Shown one piece after another: positions 14,260 to 21,920 of a stretch of 26,362 bases of DNA. Origin of the DNA: a virus. The notes beneath the pieces were generated by a model. It searched no databases, was not told the DNA's origin, and saw only the letters and a list, made by a program, of their open reading frames with translations. Position numbers and translations under genes: made by a program. Position 1 is the stretch's first letter; the number at the start of each line of letters is the position of its first letter. The stretch spans positions 1 to 26,362 of IMG/VR virus record IMGVR_UViG_3300025073_001074. One strand, given 5' to 3'.

Positions 14260-15400
14260 AAACGCCCAGCCTATTCATAAATTTTCCACAAAATTTACAT
14301 TTATTTTCCTTAATCCTAGTTTTTTGTATTAAAACCTCTTCAGGACTTAAATAGTCTTCGTATTTTCCTCTTTTTACACCCTTTTCAGCTAAACTTATTT
14401 TTTTGCCAATTTCTGTTAATTTAGCAGAAGTACTTTTTGTCAATCCAGTATTCCAAGATTTAGAATTCTTATGATAACAATTAATATTACAATATTTTCT
14501 TTTACTGCTTTTCGTAACAAGAAATTCAATTCCACAACCAATACAAGCTACATTTTTAGATTTTTTGATAGATATTCTTGGGCCACGCGCTTTAGAAGCA
14601 CAAGACTGTGAACAATATTGTCGAATATCTTTTTCAGAAATATACAGAACATTACCACAAGCGGGACAAATAAAACGTCTAATTTGCATATCGACCCAGT
14701 ATCTTAACCCAGTAGTTTTATCAACTTTAGAAGTTTTACCTTTCTTCCAGCTATAAAAATCTTTTGTGCATGTAGCTTTATATAAATTTTCAGGACAAAA
14801 TTCTTTTCTTTCAATACTAGATTCCGAGAATAGATTAATAAAAGAAATAATATTTTTTCTAACAACTTCTTGGTTATCTTTTTTCATTAAAAAATCAGCT
14901 TCTATTCTTAAAATGGGCAACTTAAATTTTTCCATTAAAAAAGAATCTCTTCTCATATCTCTATTTTTAGCATGAAATGGGCCATCAGCTTCAAAACCTA
15001 AATGAAGCTTAGGCAAATAACAATCAAGAAAAAAGCCACCAAATTCAACTTCTTTCTCAACTAGGTATCCCATATCTTGAAGAATTTCTTCTAATTTTAA
15101 ATGTGGTTTTGTATTTGTAAATACGGGAGAAATACCATTAATAACTCTAGTTTTAAATTTATTTCGCATATTTAGCTTTTGTTTGTCATTCCATTTATGC
15201 CCGTAATTTGGATTATCTTTTCCTAAATTTTTTAATCTCTGTTTTTGTCTTTGCGCATCAGTCCAATAATATGTAGCATGTCCCATTTGGCTTTTACTTT
15301 GCTTATTTCTAATTTCTAGAGATCTAACTACTCCATATCTCTCAGCATATTTTATTCCCTTAAGAACTGAAATCTTATGTTTTATTTCTTCTTTTGACAA
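14246..15400 (-). CDS. Vsr-like homing-type endonuclease with zinc fingers
   Basis: The 384-aa protein has a NUMOD3-like GKDNPNYGHKWNDKQ segment (60-74). A Vsr/EDxHD-type nuclease domain follows (about 98-185): FFLDCYLPKLHLGFEADGPF (D126, E137, D139), HAKN (H143) and RRD (D152). Three Cys pairs at the C-terminus, at 245/248-263/267, 286/289-304/308 and 368/371-381/383, form zinc-ribbon-like modules, probably for DNA binding. This is the layout of free-standing phage homing endonucleases related to I-Bth0305I. The start is TTG 15400 with no strong SD. Flanking nuclease fragments suggest that it inserted into a host gene. A resolvase-like or restriction function is possible but less likely. Confidence 0.75.
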   Translation of the reverse strand: MSKEEIKHKISVLKGIKYAERYGVVRSLEIRNKQSKSQMGHATYYWTDAQRQKQRLKNLGKDNPNYGHKWNDKQKLNMRNKFKTRVINGISPVFTNTKPHLKLEEILQDMGYLVEKEVEFGGFFLDCYLPKLHLGFEADGPFHAKNRDMRRDSFLMEKFKLPILRIEADFLMKKDNQEVVRKNIISFINLFSESSIERKEFCPENLYKATCTKDFYSWKKGKTSKVDKTTGLRYWVDMQIRRFICPACGNVLYISEKDIRQYCSQSCASKARGPRISIKKSKNVACIGCGIEFLVTKSSKRKYCNINCYHKNSKSWNTGLTKSTSAKLTEIGKKISLAEKGVKRGKYEDYLSPEEVLIQKTRIKENKCKFCGKFMNRLGVCVCK

Positions 15401-15432
15401 ATAAATATTTTGACCTATGCTTTATATAGTAA

Positions 15433-15570
15433 TTATATACCATCACACTCAATAAGTAAAATATCGACCTGATAAGGCTCCATAGCAACTTCTAAATTAG
15501 TTCTATATCCCAGCTCATTTATCCAGGATTCCAATAAAAGTTGTTTTTCTGTATAATATTTATCTGACAT
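15433..15570 (-). pseudogene. N-terminal fragment of a Vsr/DUF559-like nuclease (45 aa)
   Basis: A 45-codon ORF from ATG 15570 (weak AAGAG SD) reads LLLESWINELGYRTNLEVAM and EPYQVDI, ending LLIECDGI-stop. The 'L.sWI.elGy.t..EV...pYqVDI' form is the usual N-terminal half of small PD-(D/E)XK nucleases of this type. It lacks the H/D residues of the second half, which are found at 14050-14259. The start overlaps the previous gene's stop by 11 bases. Too short to be active alone. Confidence 0.5.
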
Positions 15571-15964
15571 TTATTTTTCTCTTTTGCATATTTTGTAATA
15601 ACTCTTTTCTATTTATTACAATAACCTCAGAAAGTGGCTCAATAATTTTGTAATCATAATATGTTCTTGTAAAATCAATAAGTATATCTTCTGGAAATAT
15701 CATTTTAGTAATAATTTCAGTTGGAAATTTATTTTCTTTAAATGACTTAAACCTAAGCGCTACATCAAAACTATATGTGTATGATAATAAAATTTTGTTT
15801 GGTGGCCTTAATATACTTTGAGCCCTATATAAAATTACAGGTTTATTTGGTCTATATACTTTCATTTTTTCTTGTAATTCTTTAGAAGGTATTAAATATG
15901 AATTACACGAATGAACCCAATCATCTAACCATTTATACATTTCATGCTCAACGCTGCTGAACAT
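15560..15964 (-). CDS. Possible ADP-ribosyltransferase-fold protein (134 aa)
   Basis: The 134-aa protein has a layout like R-S-E mono-ADP-ribosyltransferases: PVILYRAQ (R47), a central LLSYTYSFDVALRF (S61-S65, the 'STS' region followed by a helix), a strand pair TEIITKMIFPEDILIDF, and EPLSEVIVI (E113), the catalytic glutamate position. The first residue of the usual [Q/E]-x-E motif is Leu (L111), which is atypical. If real, it could modify host proteins or RNA early in infection, as T4 ModA/ModB and Alt do, but its target is unknown. There is no clear SD at ATG 15964. A TATAAT lies at 16000-16005 upstream, without a good -35. A non-enzymatic relative is the main alternative. Confidence 0.45.
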   Translation of the reverse strand: MFSSVEHEMYKWLDDWVHSCNSYLIPSKELQEKMKVYRPNKPVILYRAQSILRPPNKILLSYTYSFDVALRFKSFKENKFPTEIITKMIFPEDILIDFTRTYYDYKIIEPLSEVIVINRKELLQNMQKRKINVR

Positions 15965-16025
15965 ACGTTACAAATAGTACTATTAATAAAAGAACTGTTA
16001 TTATAAACAAAGTTTCCAATTATTT

Positions 16026-16973
16026 TTATTTTATATTCACTTTTTTTCTTAGCTCAGACATTAATTTATCGTCTTGTTGTATAGTACAAATAGAATTGTC
16101 TTTTCCAACACCTAATTTAACTTCCCCATACATATAAGTATTCCTTTGTTTTGTAATCAAATTCATTTCTAAAGCCACTTCAAATAGTATGAAAGCGTAG
16201 TCTACTTGACCAGTTATAAAATTAAATGGAATCTCTGCAGTTTGAAATGGAGAAGCTAACTTATTTTTAGAAGTTAAACATCGAATAATAAAACCCACTT
16301 TCTGGTCTTCTTTATTTTTTATCCACTCTTTTCTGCTAACTTCTAAGATAATACTAGAAAAAAAGTATTGCCCTTTTCCACCAGGCATAGATTTAAAAAT
16401 TCCAAGTTTTCCAATAGATTCTCTTAATTGATTAATCGCAATAAAGACAGTGTTATTATTTTCTGCAAGTATTTTTCTAAAACCCTTATTTATTAATCTA
16501 GATTGAAGTCCAATAAATTGTTGTTCCATATTTTCGTTTATTTCACTAGATGGAACTAAAGCTGCAAGACTATCTAATACAATTAAATCAACATTCTCTT
16601 TTAAAAAATGTATTATCATATCTATCCCTTCTTCACCAGTGTTCGGCCTTGCAACAATTAATTTATTCAAATCAATTCCGGTCATCTTAAACCACTCTGG
16701 ATCAACAGCTTTTTCAGCATCAATAAAAACACAAGACAGTCCATCTTTTTGTGACGTTTCAATAAACTTTTGTGTAAGAAAAGTTTTACCTGTGCTAAAC
16801 TCGCCACTTATAACTATACTCCGACCTCTTGGAACACCACCACCCAGAATATCATCTAATATCTTTATTCCAGAAGAAATCTTTTTTATCTTTAAATCTG
16901 GATCATCACCGATAAAAATCTTTCCTTTAAATGAATCATTCGCGTTACTTAATAAACTTTTTATTTCAACCAT
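16026..16973 (-). CDS. RecA-family recombinase (phage RecA/UvsX-like)
   Basis: Numbering from ATG 16973, this is a 315-aa protein with the RecA core: GEFSTGKT (57-64, Walker A), FIDAEKAVDPEW (catalytic E87 of the DAE motif), LIVLDSLAAL (D134, Walker B), IAINQLRESIGKLGI (Q182) and the DNA-binding MPGGKG (196-201). It forms filaments on single-stranded DNA and drives strand exchange for phage replication and repair, with the SSB and RuvC-like proteins here. The C-terminal domain is shorter and diverged from bacterial RecA. The frame also opens at TTG 17000, but AGAGAG lies before ATG 16973 and the TTG has no SD, so I chose 16973. Confidence 0.92.
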   Translation of the reverse strand: MVEIKSLLSNANDSFKGKIFIGDDPDLKIKKISSGIKILDDILGGGVPRGRSIVISGEFSTGKTFLTQKFIETSQKDGLSCVFIDAEKAVDPEWFKMTGIDLNKLIVARPNTGEEGIDMIIHFLKENVDLIVLDSLAALVPSSEINENMEQQFIGLQSRLINKGFRKILAENNNTVFIAINQLRESIGKLGIFKSMPGGKGQYFFSSIILEVSRKEWIKNKEDQKVGFIIRCLTSKNKLASPFQTAEIPFNFITGQVDYAFILFEVALEMNLITKQRNTYMYGEVKLGVGKDNSICTIQQDDKLMSELRKKVNIK

Positions 16974-16974
16974 T

Positions 16975-17166
16975 CTAAGCTCTCTGCTTTGAGTAATCAA
17001 TTGTACTGCTTAACGAATTTTCTTTTCTGTAGTCATTACAAAATTCTGGTGGGCATCCTAATTGATAAGTTCGCCAGGGTATCTTATCTTCACCACATAT
17101 TTTACATCTAAGAAAAATAGGCTCTTGTTTTAGTTCAATGCTACTATAACTAGTATAACTATCCAA
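16975..17166 (-). CDS. Small zinc-binding-type protein (63 aa)
   Basis: The product has RCKICGEDK (C21, C24) and LGCPPEFCNDY (C38, C43), consistent with one zinc site, and Ser/Thr-rich ends. The TTG start at 17166 has a very strong SD (AGGGGG). Its last codons include AGAGAG, which serves the RecA gene that starts one base after the stop. The TTG start and strong SD match several other genes in the window. Function unknown. Confidence 0.6.
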   Translation of the reverse strand: MDSYTSYSSIELKQEPIFLRCKICGEDKIPWRTYQLGCPPEFCNDYRKENSLSSTIDYSKQRA

Positions 17167-17195
17167 TTTATTCCCCCTGATATATTATATAATAA

Positions 17196-17606
17196 TTAAT
17201 GATTTTTTCCATTAACTACATCACCCTTAGTTTTTCCGTGTTTAAATGGTCTTGTTCTATTATATTGCATTTTGTTTATTATTTCACTTTCGATATCTAT
17301 GCCTAGAGTACCACAAATATCCATTAACCTTATAAAAATATCAGCCATTTCAACATTAAATGCAATTTTTTCATCTTTTCTATATGCTTCAGCAGCTTCA
17401 GAAACTTCTGAGTGAACTAAGCATAATTTTTCTAGCATATTATCCCAAGAGGTTATGAAGCCCTTTTTCTCTCTCCAATTAGCAACATCTCTAGAGAAAC
17501 TATTCAATGCTAATAATTTAGCATCTTGACAATTATGTGCTGACGTTATTGATCTACTACCACAAATTGTGCATGCTACATTTGTACAAATATAATTTGA
17601 CTTCAT
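17196..17606 (-). CDS. MazG-like nucleotide pyrophosphohydrolase with N-terminal Cys cluster
   Basis: The 136-aa protein shows the MazG signature E-x2-E...E-x2-D: SEVSEAAEAY (E67, E70) and NVEMADIF (E86, D89), with the C-terminal NRTRPFKHG typical of phage members. It hydrolyses nucleoside triphosphates to monophosphates plus pyrophosphate. The nucleotide is unknown (dUTP, dCTP, dGTP or a damaged base). The N-terminus has C7, C12, C15, H24 and C26, a possible zinc site not usual in small MazG proteins. It has a GAGG SD at ATG 17606. It sits in the nucleotide-metabolism run close to a dCMP deaminase and is the second MazG-type domain in the window. Confidence 0.85.
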   Translation of the reverse strand: MKSNYICTNVACTICGSRSITSAHNCQDAKLLALNSFSRDVANWREKKGFITSWDNMLEKLCLVHSEVSEAAEAYRKDEKIAFNVEMADIFIRLMDICGTLGIDIESEIINKMQYNRTRPFKHGKTKGDVVNGKNH

Positions 17607-17615
17607 ATATCCTCA

Positions 17616-17714
17616 TTATAACTTATTCCAATACAAAAAATGTCTATTCTTCGTTTTATCTTTTAAAGTACTAATTATTTTTGAATATTTCTCTTTACTT
17701 CCCAGATAATACAT
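17616..17714 (-). CDS. Possible small protein (32 aa)
   Basis: A 32-codon ORF starts at an ATG directly after the dCMP deaminase stop, with ATAGGTT upstream as a moderate SD. Its stop is ten bases before the MazG start. It encodes a basic peptide (MYYLGSKEKYSK then IISTLKDKTKNRHFLYW). It fills most of the only gap over 100 bases in this operon and may be a real small gene or a coupling ORF. Confidence 0.3.
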   Translation of the reverse strand: MYYLGSKEKYSKIISTLKDKTKNRHFLYWNKL

Positions 17715-18218
17715 TTATGGCAACCTATATTCAAAATCTTCTTTAAGTTTTTCTTTTAGAACTATTTGATGCAATGTTACCTTTCCGCTTTCTTCAATAA
17801 GTTGAATTCCTAATTTATCTGGATAATCATCTTTTAAATAGTATACATCAGTTATTCCAGAATTTATAATAGCTTTTGCGCAATATCCGCAGGGAATAGA
17901 TTGAGTATAAATACTTGCGCCATTCGTAGATATACCATGTTTCGCTGCTTGCACAATTGCATTCACTTCAGCGTGACCTGCTCTACAAAGTTCCATACGT
18001 TCACCCGAAGGAATATTTAGTTTTTGTCTTAGACAACCCACAACAACACAGTGAACACAGCCACTTGGTGCGCCGTTATAGCCCGTAGAAATAATGTTAT
18101 TTTCTTTTGTTATTACTGAACTAATTTGGCGTCTAAGACAAGTGCTTCTTTTAGAAAGTACACGAATAATTTCAAAAATGTTTGCATTAAAAGTTTGTTT
18201 CTTAAAAGTTTGTTTCAT
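17715..18218 (-). CDS. dCMP deaminase
   Basis: The 167-aa protein carries GYNGAPSGCVHC (46-57), the dCMP-deaminase substrate segment, the zinc/catalytic HAE (H82, E84) and PCGYC (C110, C113). It converts dCMP to dUMP, feeding dTMP or modified-pyrimidine synthesis by the ThyX-like protein at 21910. Extra Cys residues in the C54-C78 region may bind a second zinc as in T4 dCMP deaminase. The N-terminus contains a short tandem repeat (KQTFKKQTF). The start overlaps the SDR stop as ATGA, so translation is coupled. ComE-type proteins are related, but the context supports dCMP deaminase. Confidence 0.92.
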   Translation of the reverse strand: MKQTFKKQTFNANIFEIIRVLSKRSTCLRRQISSVITKENNIISTGYNGAPSGCVHCVVVGCLRQKLNIPSGERMELCRAGHAEVNAIVQAAKHGISTNGASIYTQSIPCGYCAKAIINSGITDVYYLKDDYPDKLGIQLIEESGKVTLHQIVLKEKLKEDFEYRLP

Positions 18219-19114
18219 TTTAATATATTATTTATCGCTAGTGATAATCCTTTATCCAAAGTTATTCTTGGTCTCCAGCCAAGTGATTTTAGTTTTATAT
18301 TAGCTAAGACATGGTCATATAAATACTCAGATAATTCATTGTATATCACAATCGGCTTATGTTCTAATTTATTTAACAATAAATTTATTATCTCTGAATA
18401 TTTAATTGCATTACCATAACTAATGTTATAAATTCCTCGCGAATTGTTTTCTAGTAATTTCATAAATGCTGTCCCAAAATCACTAATATATAAATAGTCT
18501 TTTTTGTATTCACTAGAAATATTTAGTGTTACACATTTTTCCCTATTCGCTGATGCATGTATTATCTTTGAAATATTACTACTAGTATCCCTTTGCGCAC
18601 CATATACAAAGCATATACGCAACAGTAAAACATCATCTAATCTAAAATATCCCAATAAATCTAAATGAGATAAGTACTTAGTTAAACTATAATAAGTTTT
18701 AGGATTTATTTGTGATGTCTCAGTATATAATTTTATAGTTGGATGACAATCAAGCATCGCAGTTGTTTCAAAATGAATTAGAAATGTATGATATTTTTTA
18801 CAAGCGCTTATTATATTGTGCGAACCAACAACATTGCAAGAAAAACTTAAGTTTCTGTCGTCATCACATTTATCTGTATTTACTATTGCAGCTGTATTTG
18901 TGACAATATCAGGTTTTAATTTGGTAAAATAATGTTGCACTAATTCATTATCGCGTATATCAAGTTCAGGATATTCATTGTATTGTGTTTTAAATGTTTT
19001 ATGTTGCTCAAGAATGTACTGGTTTAGTAGTATATACTGTGTATTTCGAGATAATTGTGCTATGACTTCTCTAGCTAACATTCCATCTTCGCCCGTAACT
19101 AGTACAGTTGTCAT
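18215..19114 (-). CDS. NAD(P)-dependent SDR/RmlD-like oxidoreductase or epimerase
   Basis: The 299-aa protein has the extended SDR fold. VLVTGEDGMLAREV (4-17) is the dinucleotide-binding glycine motif, LDIRD the adenine-contact strand, and NTAAIVNTDKCDDD an active-site loop. Y142-S-L-T-K146 is the catalytic YxxxK. It resembles dTDP-4-dehydrorhamnose reductase (RmlD) and sugar-nucleotide epimerases. In phages such enzymes may serve glycosylation of DNA or the particle, or sugar alteration of the host, but no glycosyltransferase is visible here. It lies between a kinase-like and a dCMP-deaminase gene in the nucleotide operon. Its actual substrate is open. Confidence 0.75.
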   Translation of the reverse strand: MTTVLVTGEDGMLAREVIAQLSRNTQYILLNQYILEQHKTFKTQYNEYPELDIRDNELVQHYFTKLKPDIVTNTAAIVNTDKCDDDRNLSFSCNVVGSHNIISACKKYHTFLIHFETTAMLDCHPTIKLYTETSQINPKTYYSLTKYLSHLDLLGYFRLDDVLLLRICFVYGAQRDTSSNISKIIHASANREKCVTLNISSEYKKDYLYISDFGTAFMKLLENNSRGIYNISYGNAIKYSEIINLLLNKLEHKPIVIYNELSEYLYDHVLANIKLKSLGWRPRITLDKGLSLAINNILK

Positions 19115-19533
19115 TTAATTTTCTCCAATATCTCTTTTGCGATAGTGTCAATATCTTTATTATTCGCATCTATATGTAAGATATTTTGCACACCCAGTTC
19201 TGTAAATGCTTTAAAATATATGTTGCGCATTTGTGTCAAATCTGTAATTGAATAATTAAAAAAAGTCTCCTTAACTTGACAACGCTTAAATGCTATTTCA
19301 GGAGAAATATCTAGAAAAATTGTTACTATTGGCAATTTTGAAAAATTATCTTGCATTTCTTTAATTTCACGCATTCTTTCTGGTGTCACGCGCTTAAAAA
19401 ATGTATCAAAGACATACAATGAACATATGAATCTATCAATTACTAAATCATGAAAATTATATTTACCCAGAAGTTCTCGAATTCTAGTAATCACAGGACT
19501 TTTTCCAGAGCAATCAAGTCCCTCGAAAATCAA
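19111..19533 (-). CDS. Small P-loop nucleotide kinase (dTMP kinase-like)
   Basis: The 140-aa protein has an N-terminal FEGLDCSGKS P-loop, then VIDRFICSLYVFD (the 'DRy' motif of thymidylate and deoxynucleoside kinases), a VTIFLDISPEIAFKR strand and a short helical end. It is clearly shorter than a normal dTMP kinase (about 200 aa), missing much of the insert between P-loop and DR motif. It may be a dTMP, dNMP or modified-nucleotide kinase. The start is TTG 19533 with only a distant GGAG upstream. Its stop overlaps the SDR start. Confidence 0.65.
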   Translation of the reverse strand: MIFEGLDCSGKSPVITRIRELLGKYNFHDLVIDRFICSLYVFDTFFKRVTPERMREIKEMQDNFSKLPIVTIFLDISPEIAFKRCQVKETFFNYSITDLTQMRNIYFKAFTELGVQNILHIDANNKDIDTIAKEILEKIK

Positions 19534-19538
19534 TATTT

Positions 19539-21920
19539 TTATTTTGCAACTCCTATAATTTTTTCTAACTCCTCAATGTATTCTTTCTTTAAATTATTGT
19601 TTCGCGCAATATACGACGGATGATATATCGAATATACATCACAATCATTATAGTGAGTAAATTCGCCTAATTTACCATTGAAAAAATCTATTGATAGCTT
19701 TCCCATTGCAACAATTAATTTAGGTTGTACGATTTTAAGTTCTTTTTGTAGCCAATTATTTGCACAAACATTAATAGTTTCAATATCAGGAACAATATTA
19801 TCTTTAGTGCTGCACTTAACTAAATTTGTATAGTAATATTTTGACTTAAAACCCAATGAAAATAGCATGTTCATGAATTGGCGACTGATACCCACGTCAT
19901 CAATGGGCGTGATAATATTTTTATGCCGATAATAAGATGGATTTTGCGCAACAAAGAAGACTTTTCCAAAACCATAGCCAATTAATTTCCCATGACCCAA
20001 TTGAGAATTTGCTATATTCACACTTAGTTCGCATAATTTGCAGTTTGAACAACTATATTGTTGACAATGTAAATTATATAAGTCAATATTAAATTCAGCT
20101 TTTTTACCCCAACTAAATGATGAATACGCAACTTCAACTTTTAATGGCACACGGTTAAGTACACTAGAGAATTCCATTATTTCTTTTATTTTAGGAATAA
20201 CCTCGAAATATTCATCGTTTGCAACATCAAATGCTAGCTCATCATGAATTGATAGAATCATTCTTGTTTTCTTATCTTTTAAATAGTCTGCAATTTTCAC
20301 CATTGCAGATTTTAATATATCTGCGCAAGATCCTTGCACTAAATAGTTAATCCCCGTATATGAACGTTCTGCATCAATTCGATATCTTCGACCAAATTTA
20401 TTAAAAATATAACCTCTAGTTTCAACTGTTTTTGCAACTTTATCAATAAATTGTTTTAAACTCTTAAAGCGCTTAAAAAATTTATTTAAGTACGCTTTAG
20501 CTTCATCATACGTTTTGTTTATTTGTGTAGATAATAATTTCGGGCCAATACCATATAATATACCGAAATCTATTTTTTTAGTTGTATCACGCAAATACTT
20601 ATATTCTGCTGAATCTTTGTCTTCGGGCATCTTAAATAACTCATGTGCAATAGCGCTATGTACGTCAATATCTTTATTAAATGCATCAATCATCACGTCT
20701 TCATTTGCATAATCAGCTGCAACTCGTAACTCCATTTGACTATAATCAAAGAAAAATAATTTCCCTATTGATGGAATAAACGCAGAACGAATACTGCTAA
20801 TATCATTTTCATCTATCATCTTGTTAATATTATCGCTACTAGTAATTAATGAAACGTTCCTAGTGGGAAATTCTTCTATTCTAGGAATATTTTGTAAGTT
20901 TGGTTCAACACAAGAAAGACGCCCTGTTCTAGTTCCATACTGTCTAAAATTACAATGAATAAATTCGTTAGTGTCACTTGTATAATTAAGAAATGGCTCA
21001 ATGTATGTAGATAAAAGTTTAGCACGTGTGCGATAACGCAAAATTGCATCAGCAAATGGATGCTGTAATTGCGCTAAAACTTCTTCACTCCATGAAAATG
21101 AATTTTTTCCCATTACAGGCGAAGTGAACTTTAAACTCTGCATCACTTCATTTAACTGCTTATTGCTCAATATATTAAATTCAGTTCTTGCAAAAGAAAA
21201 AATCTCTTTCTGTAATAAATCTAATTTCTTTGTTTCTATTACTTGACATTTAGTAACATACTCTCTATCAATTTTTACGCCCGATAATTCCATTTGTATT
21301 AATGTAAATAATAATCTATGTTCTATTTCACAAATAGCTTGTAAGTTCTCATCAACTATTTGTTTTTGAAAAAGTTTAAATAGTTCTAGCGTATATAATG
21401 CGTCATTTGATGCATATGTAACCATATCATCTATTGGAACTTGTGCATATGACTTAATTTTACTCTTGCGCATCAATTTTTTAAGTATGTCTTCTGAGCT
21501 TTTCGCTGATTCGTCAATCAATTCACTAGCAATTTCTTTTAGTCCATATCTAAATTTCTCTTTTAAACAAAGACGCGCAAGTATTAAAGTGTCATATATC
21601 TTAAATTTAAAAATATCAATGTTTTCAAAATATAACATCTCGAGATCAAATTTTAGATTATGCCCAATAATAGTAACATTATTTGAAATGATCATGTCAT
21701 ATAATAGTTTGACCGCATTGTTAGAAAACCCATGACTATTATATATATTCTTAATGGGTATATAAAATACTCGCTTATCTTTAAATGAAATTGAAATACC
21801 ACAAATCCTATCTCCTAAAAATGGAAATAATCCCGTAGTTTCAGTATCAAATCCAATATATTGCTGCGATTTGATGTCCTCTAATAGTGTGTTAAATTCA
21901 TTGTTTGTCTTAATCAGCAT
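19539..21920 (-). CDS. Family A DNA polymerase with 3'-5' exonuclease and C-terminal UDG-like domain
   Basis: Numbering is from the M at 21938. The DEDDy exonuclease shows FDTETTGL (30-37), GHNLKFDLE (92-100) and YASNDALYTL (175-184). Polymerase motifs are GTRTGRLSCVEPNLQNIP (335-352), motif A FDYSQMELR (397-405), motif B RDTTKKIDFGILYG (450-463) and motif C SIHDELAF (563-570). Residues about 621-799 add a UDG family-4-like module with C630, C633, C636, C709 and C725 (possible FeS ligands), FFVAQNPSYYR and YHPSYIAR. There is no 5'-3' exonuclease, as in T7 polymerase. A UDG-like domain is also known in SPO1-type polymerases. The UDG motif A differs from classic GEAPG, so uracil removal is uncertain. 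I prefer ATG 21920 because GGA precedes it. Confidence 0.93.
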   Translation of the reverse strand: MLIKTNNEFNTLLEDIKSQQYIGFDTETTGLFPFLGDRICGISISFKDKRVFYIPIKNIYNSHGFSNNAVKLLYDMIISNNVTIIGHNLKFDLEMLYFENIDIFKFKIYDTLILARLCLKEKFRYGLKEIASELIDESAKSSEDILKKLMRKSKIKSYAQVPIDDMVTYASNDALYTLELFKLFQKQIVDENLQAICEIEHRLLFTLIQMELSGVKIDREYVTKCQVIETKKLDLLQKEIFSFARTEFNILSNKQLNEVMQSLKFTSPVMGKNSFSWSEEVLAQLQHPFADAILRYRTRAKLLSTYIEPFLNYTSDTNEFIHCNFRQYGTRTGRLSCVEPNLQNIPRIEEFPTRNVSLITSSDNINKMIDENDISSIRSAFIPSIGKLFFFDYSQMELRVAADYANEDVMIDAFNKDIDVHSAIAHELFKMPEDKDSAEYKYLRDTTKKIDFGILYGIGPKLLSTQINKTYDEAKAYLNKFFKRFKSLKQFIDKVAKTVETRGYIFNKFGRRYRIDAERSYTGINYLVQGSCADILKSAMVKIADYLKDKKTRMILSIHDELAFDVANDEYFEVIPKIKEIMEFSSVLNRVPLKVEVAYSSFSWGKKAEFNIDLYNLHCQQYSCSNCKLCELSVNIANSQLGHGKLIGYGFGKVFFVAQNPSYYRHKNIITPIDDVGISRQFMNMLFSLGFKSKYYYTNLVKCSTKDNIVPDIETINVCANNWLQKELKIVQPKLIVAMGKLSIDFFNGKLGEFTHYNDCDVYSIYHPSYIARNNNLKKEYIEELEKIIGVAK

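Noticed and set aside
15401-15434. Group I intron around the Vsr-like endonuclease
   Set aside because: Only a few dozen bases are non-coding between the fragments and the endonuclease gene, so I see no ribozyme core.
17617-17640. TATAAT-like sequence before the MazG gene as a promoter
   Set aside because: The perfect -10 has no suitable -35 at 16-18 bases and lies only a few bases before the start codon and SD.
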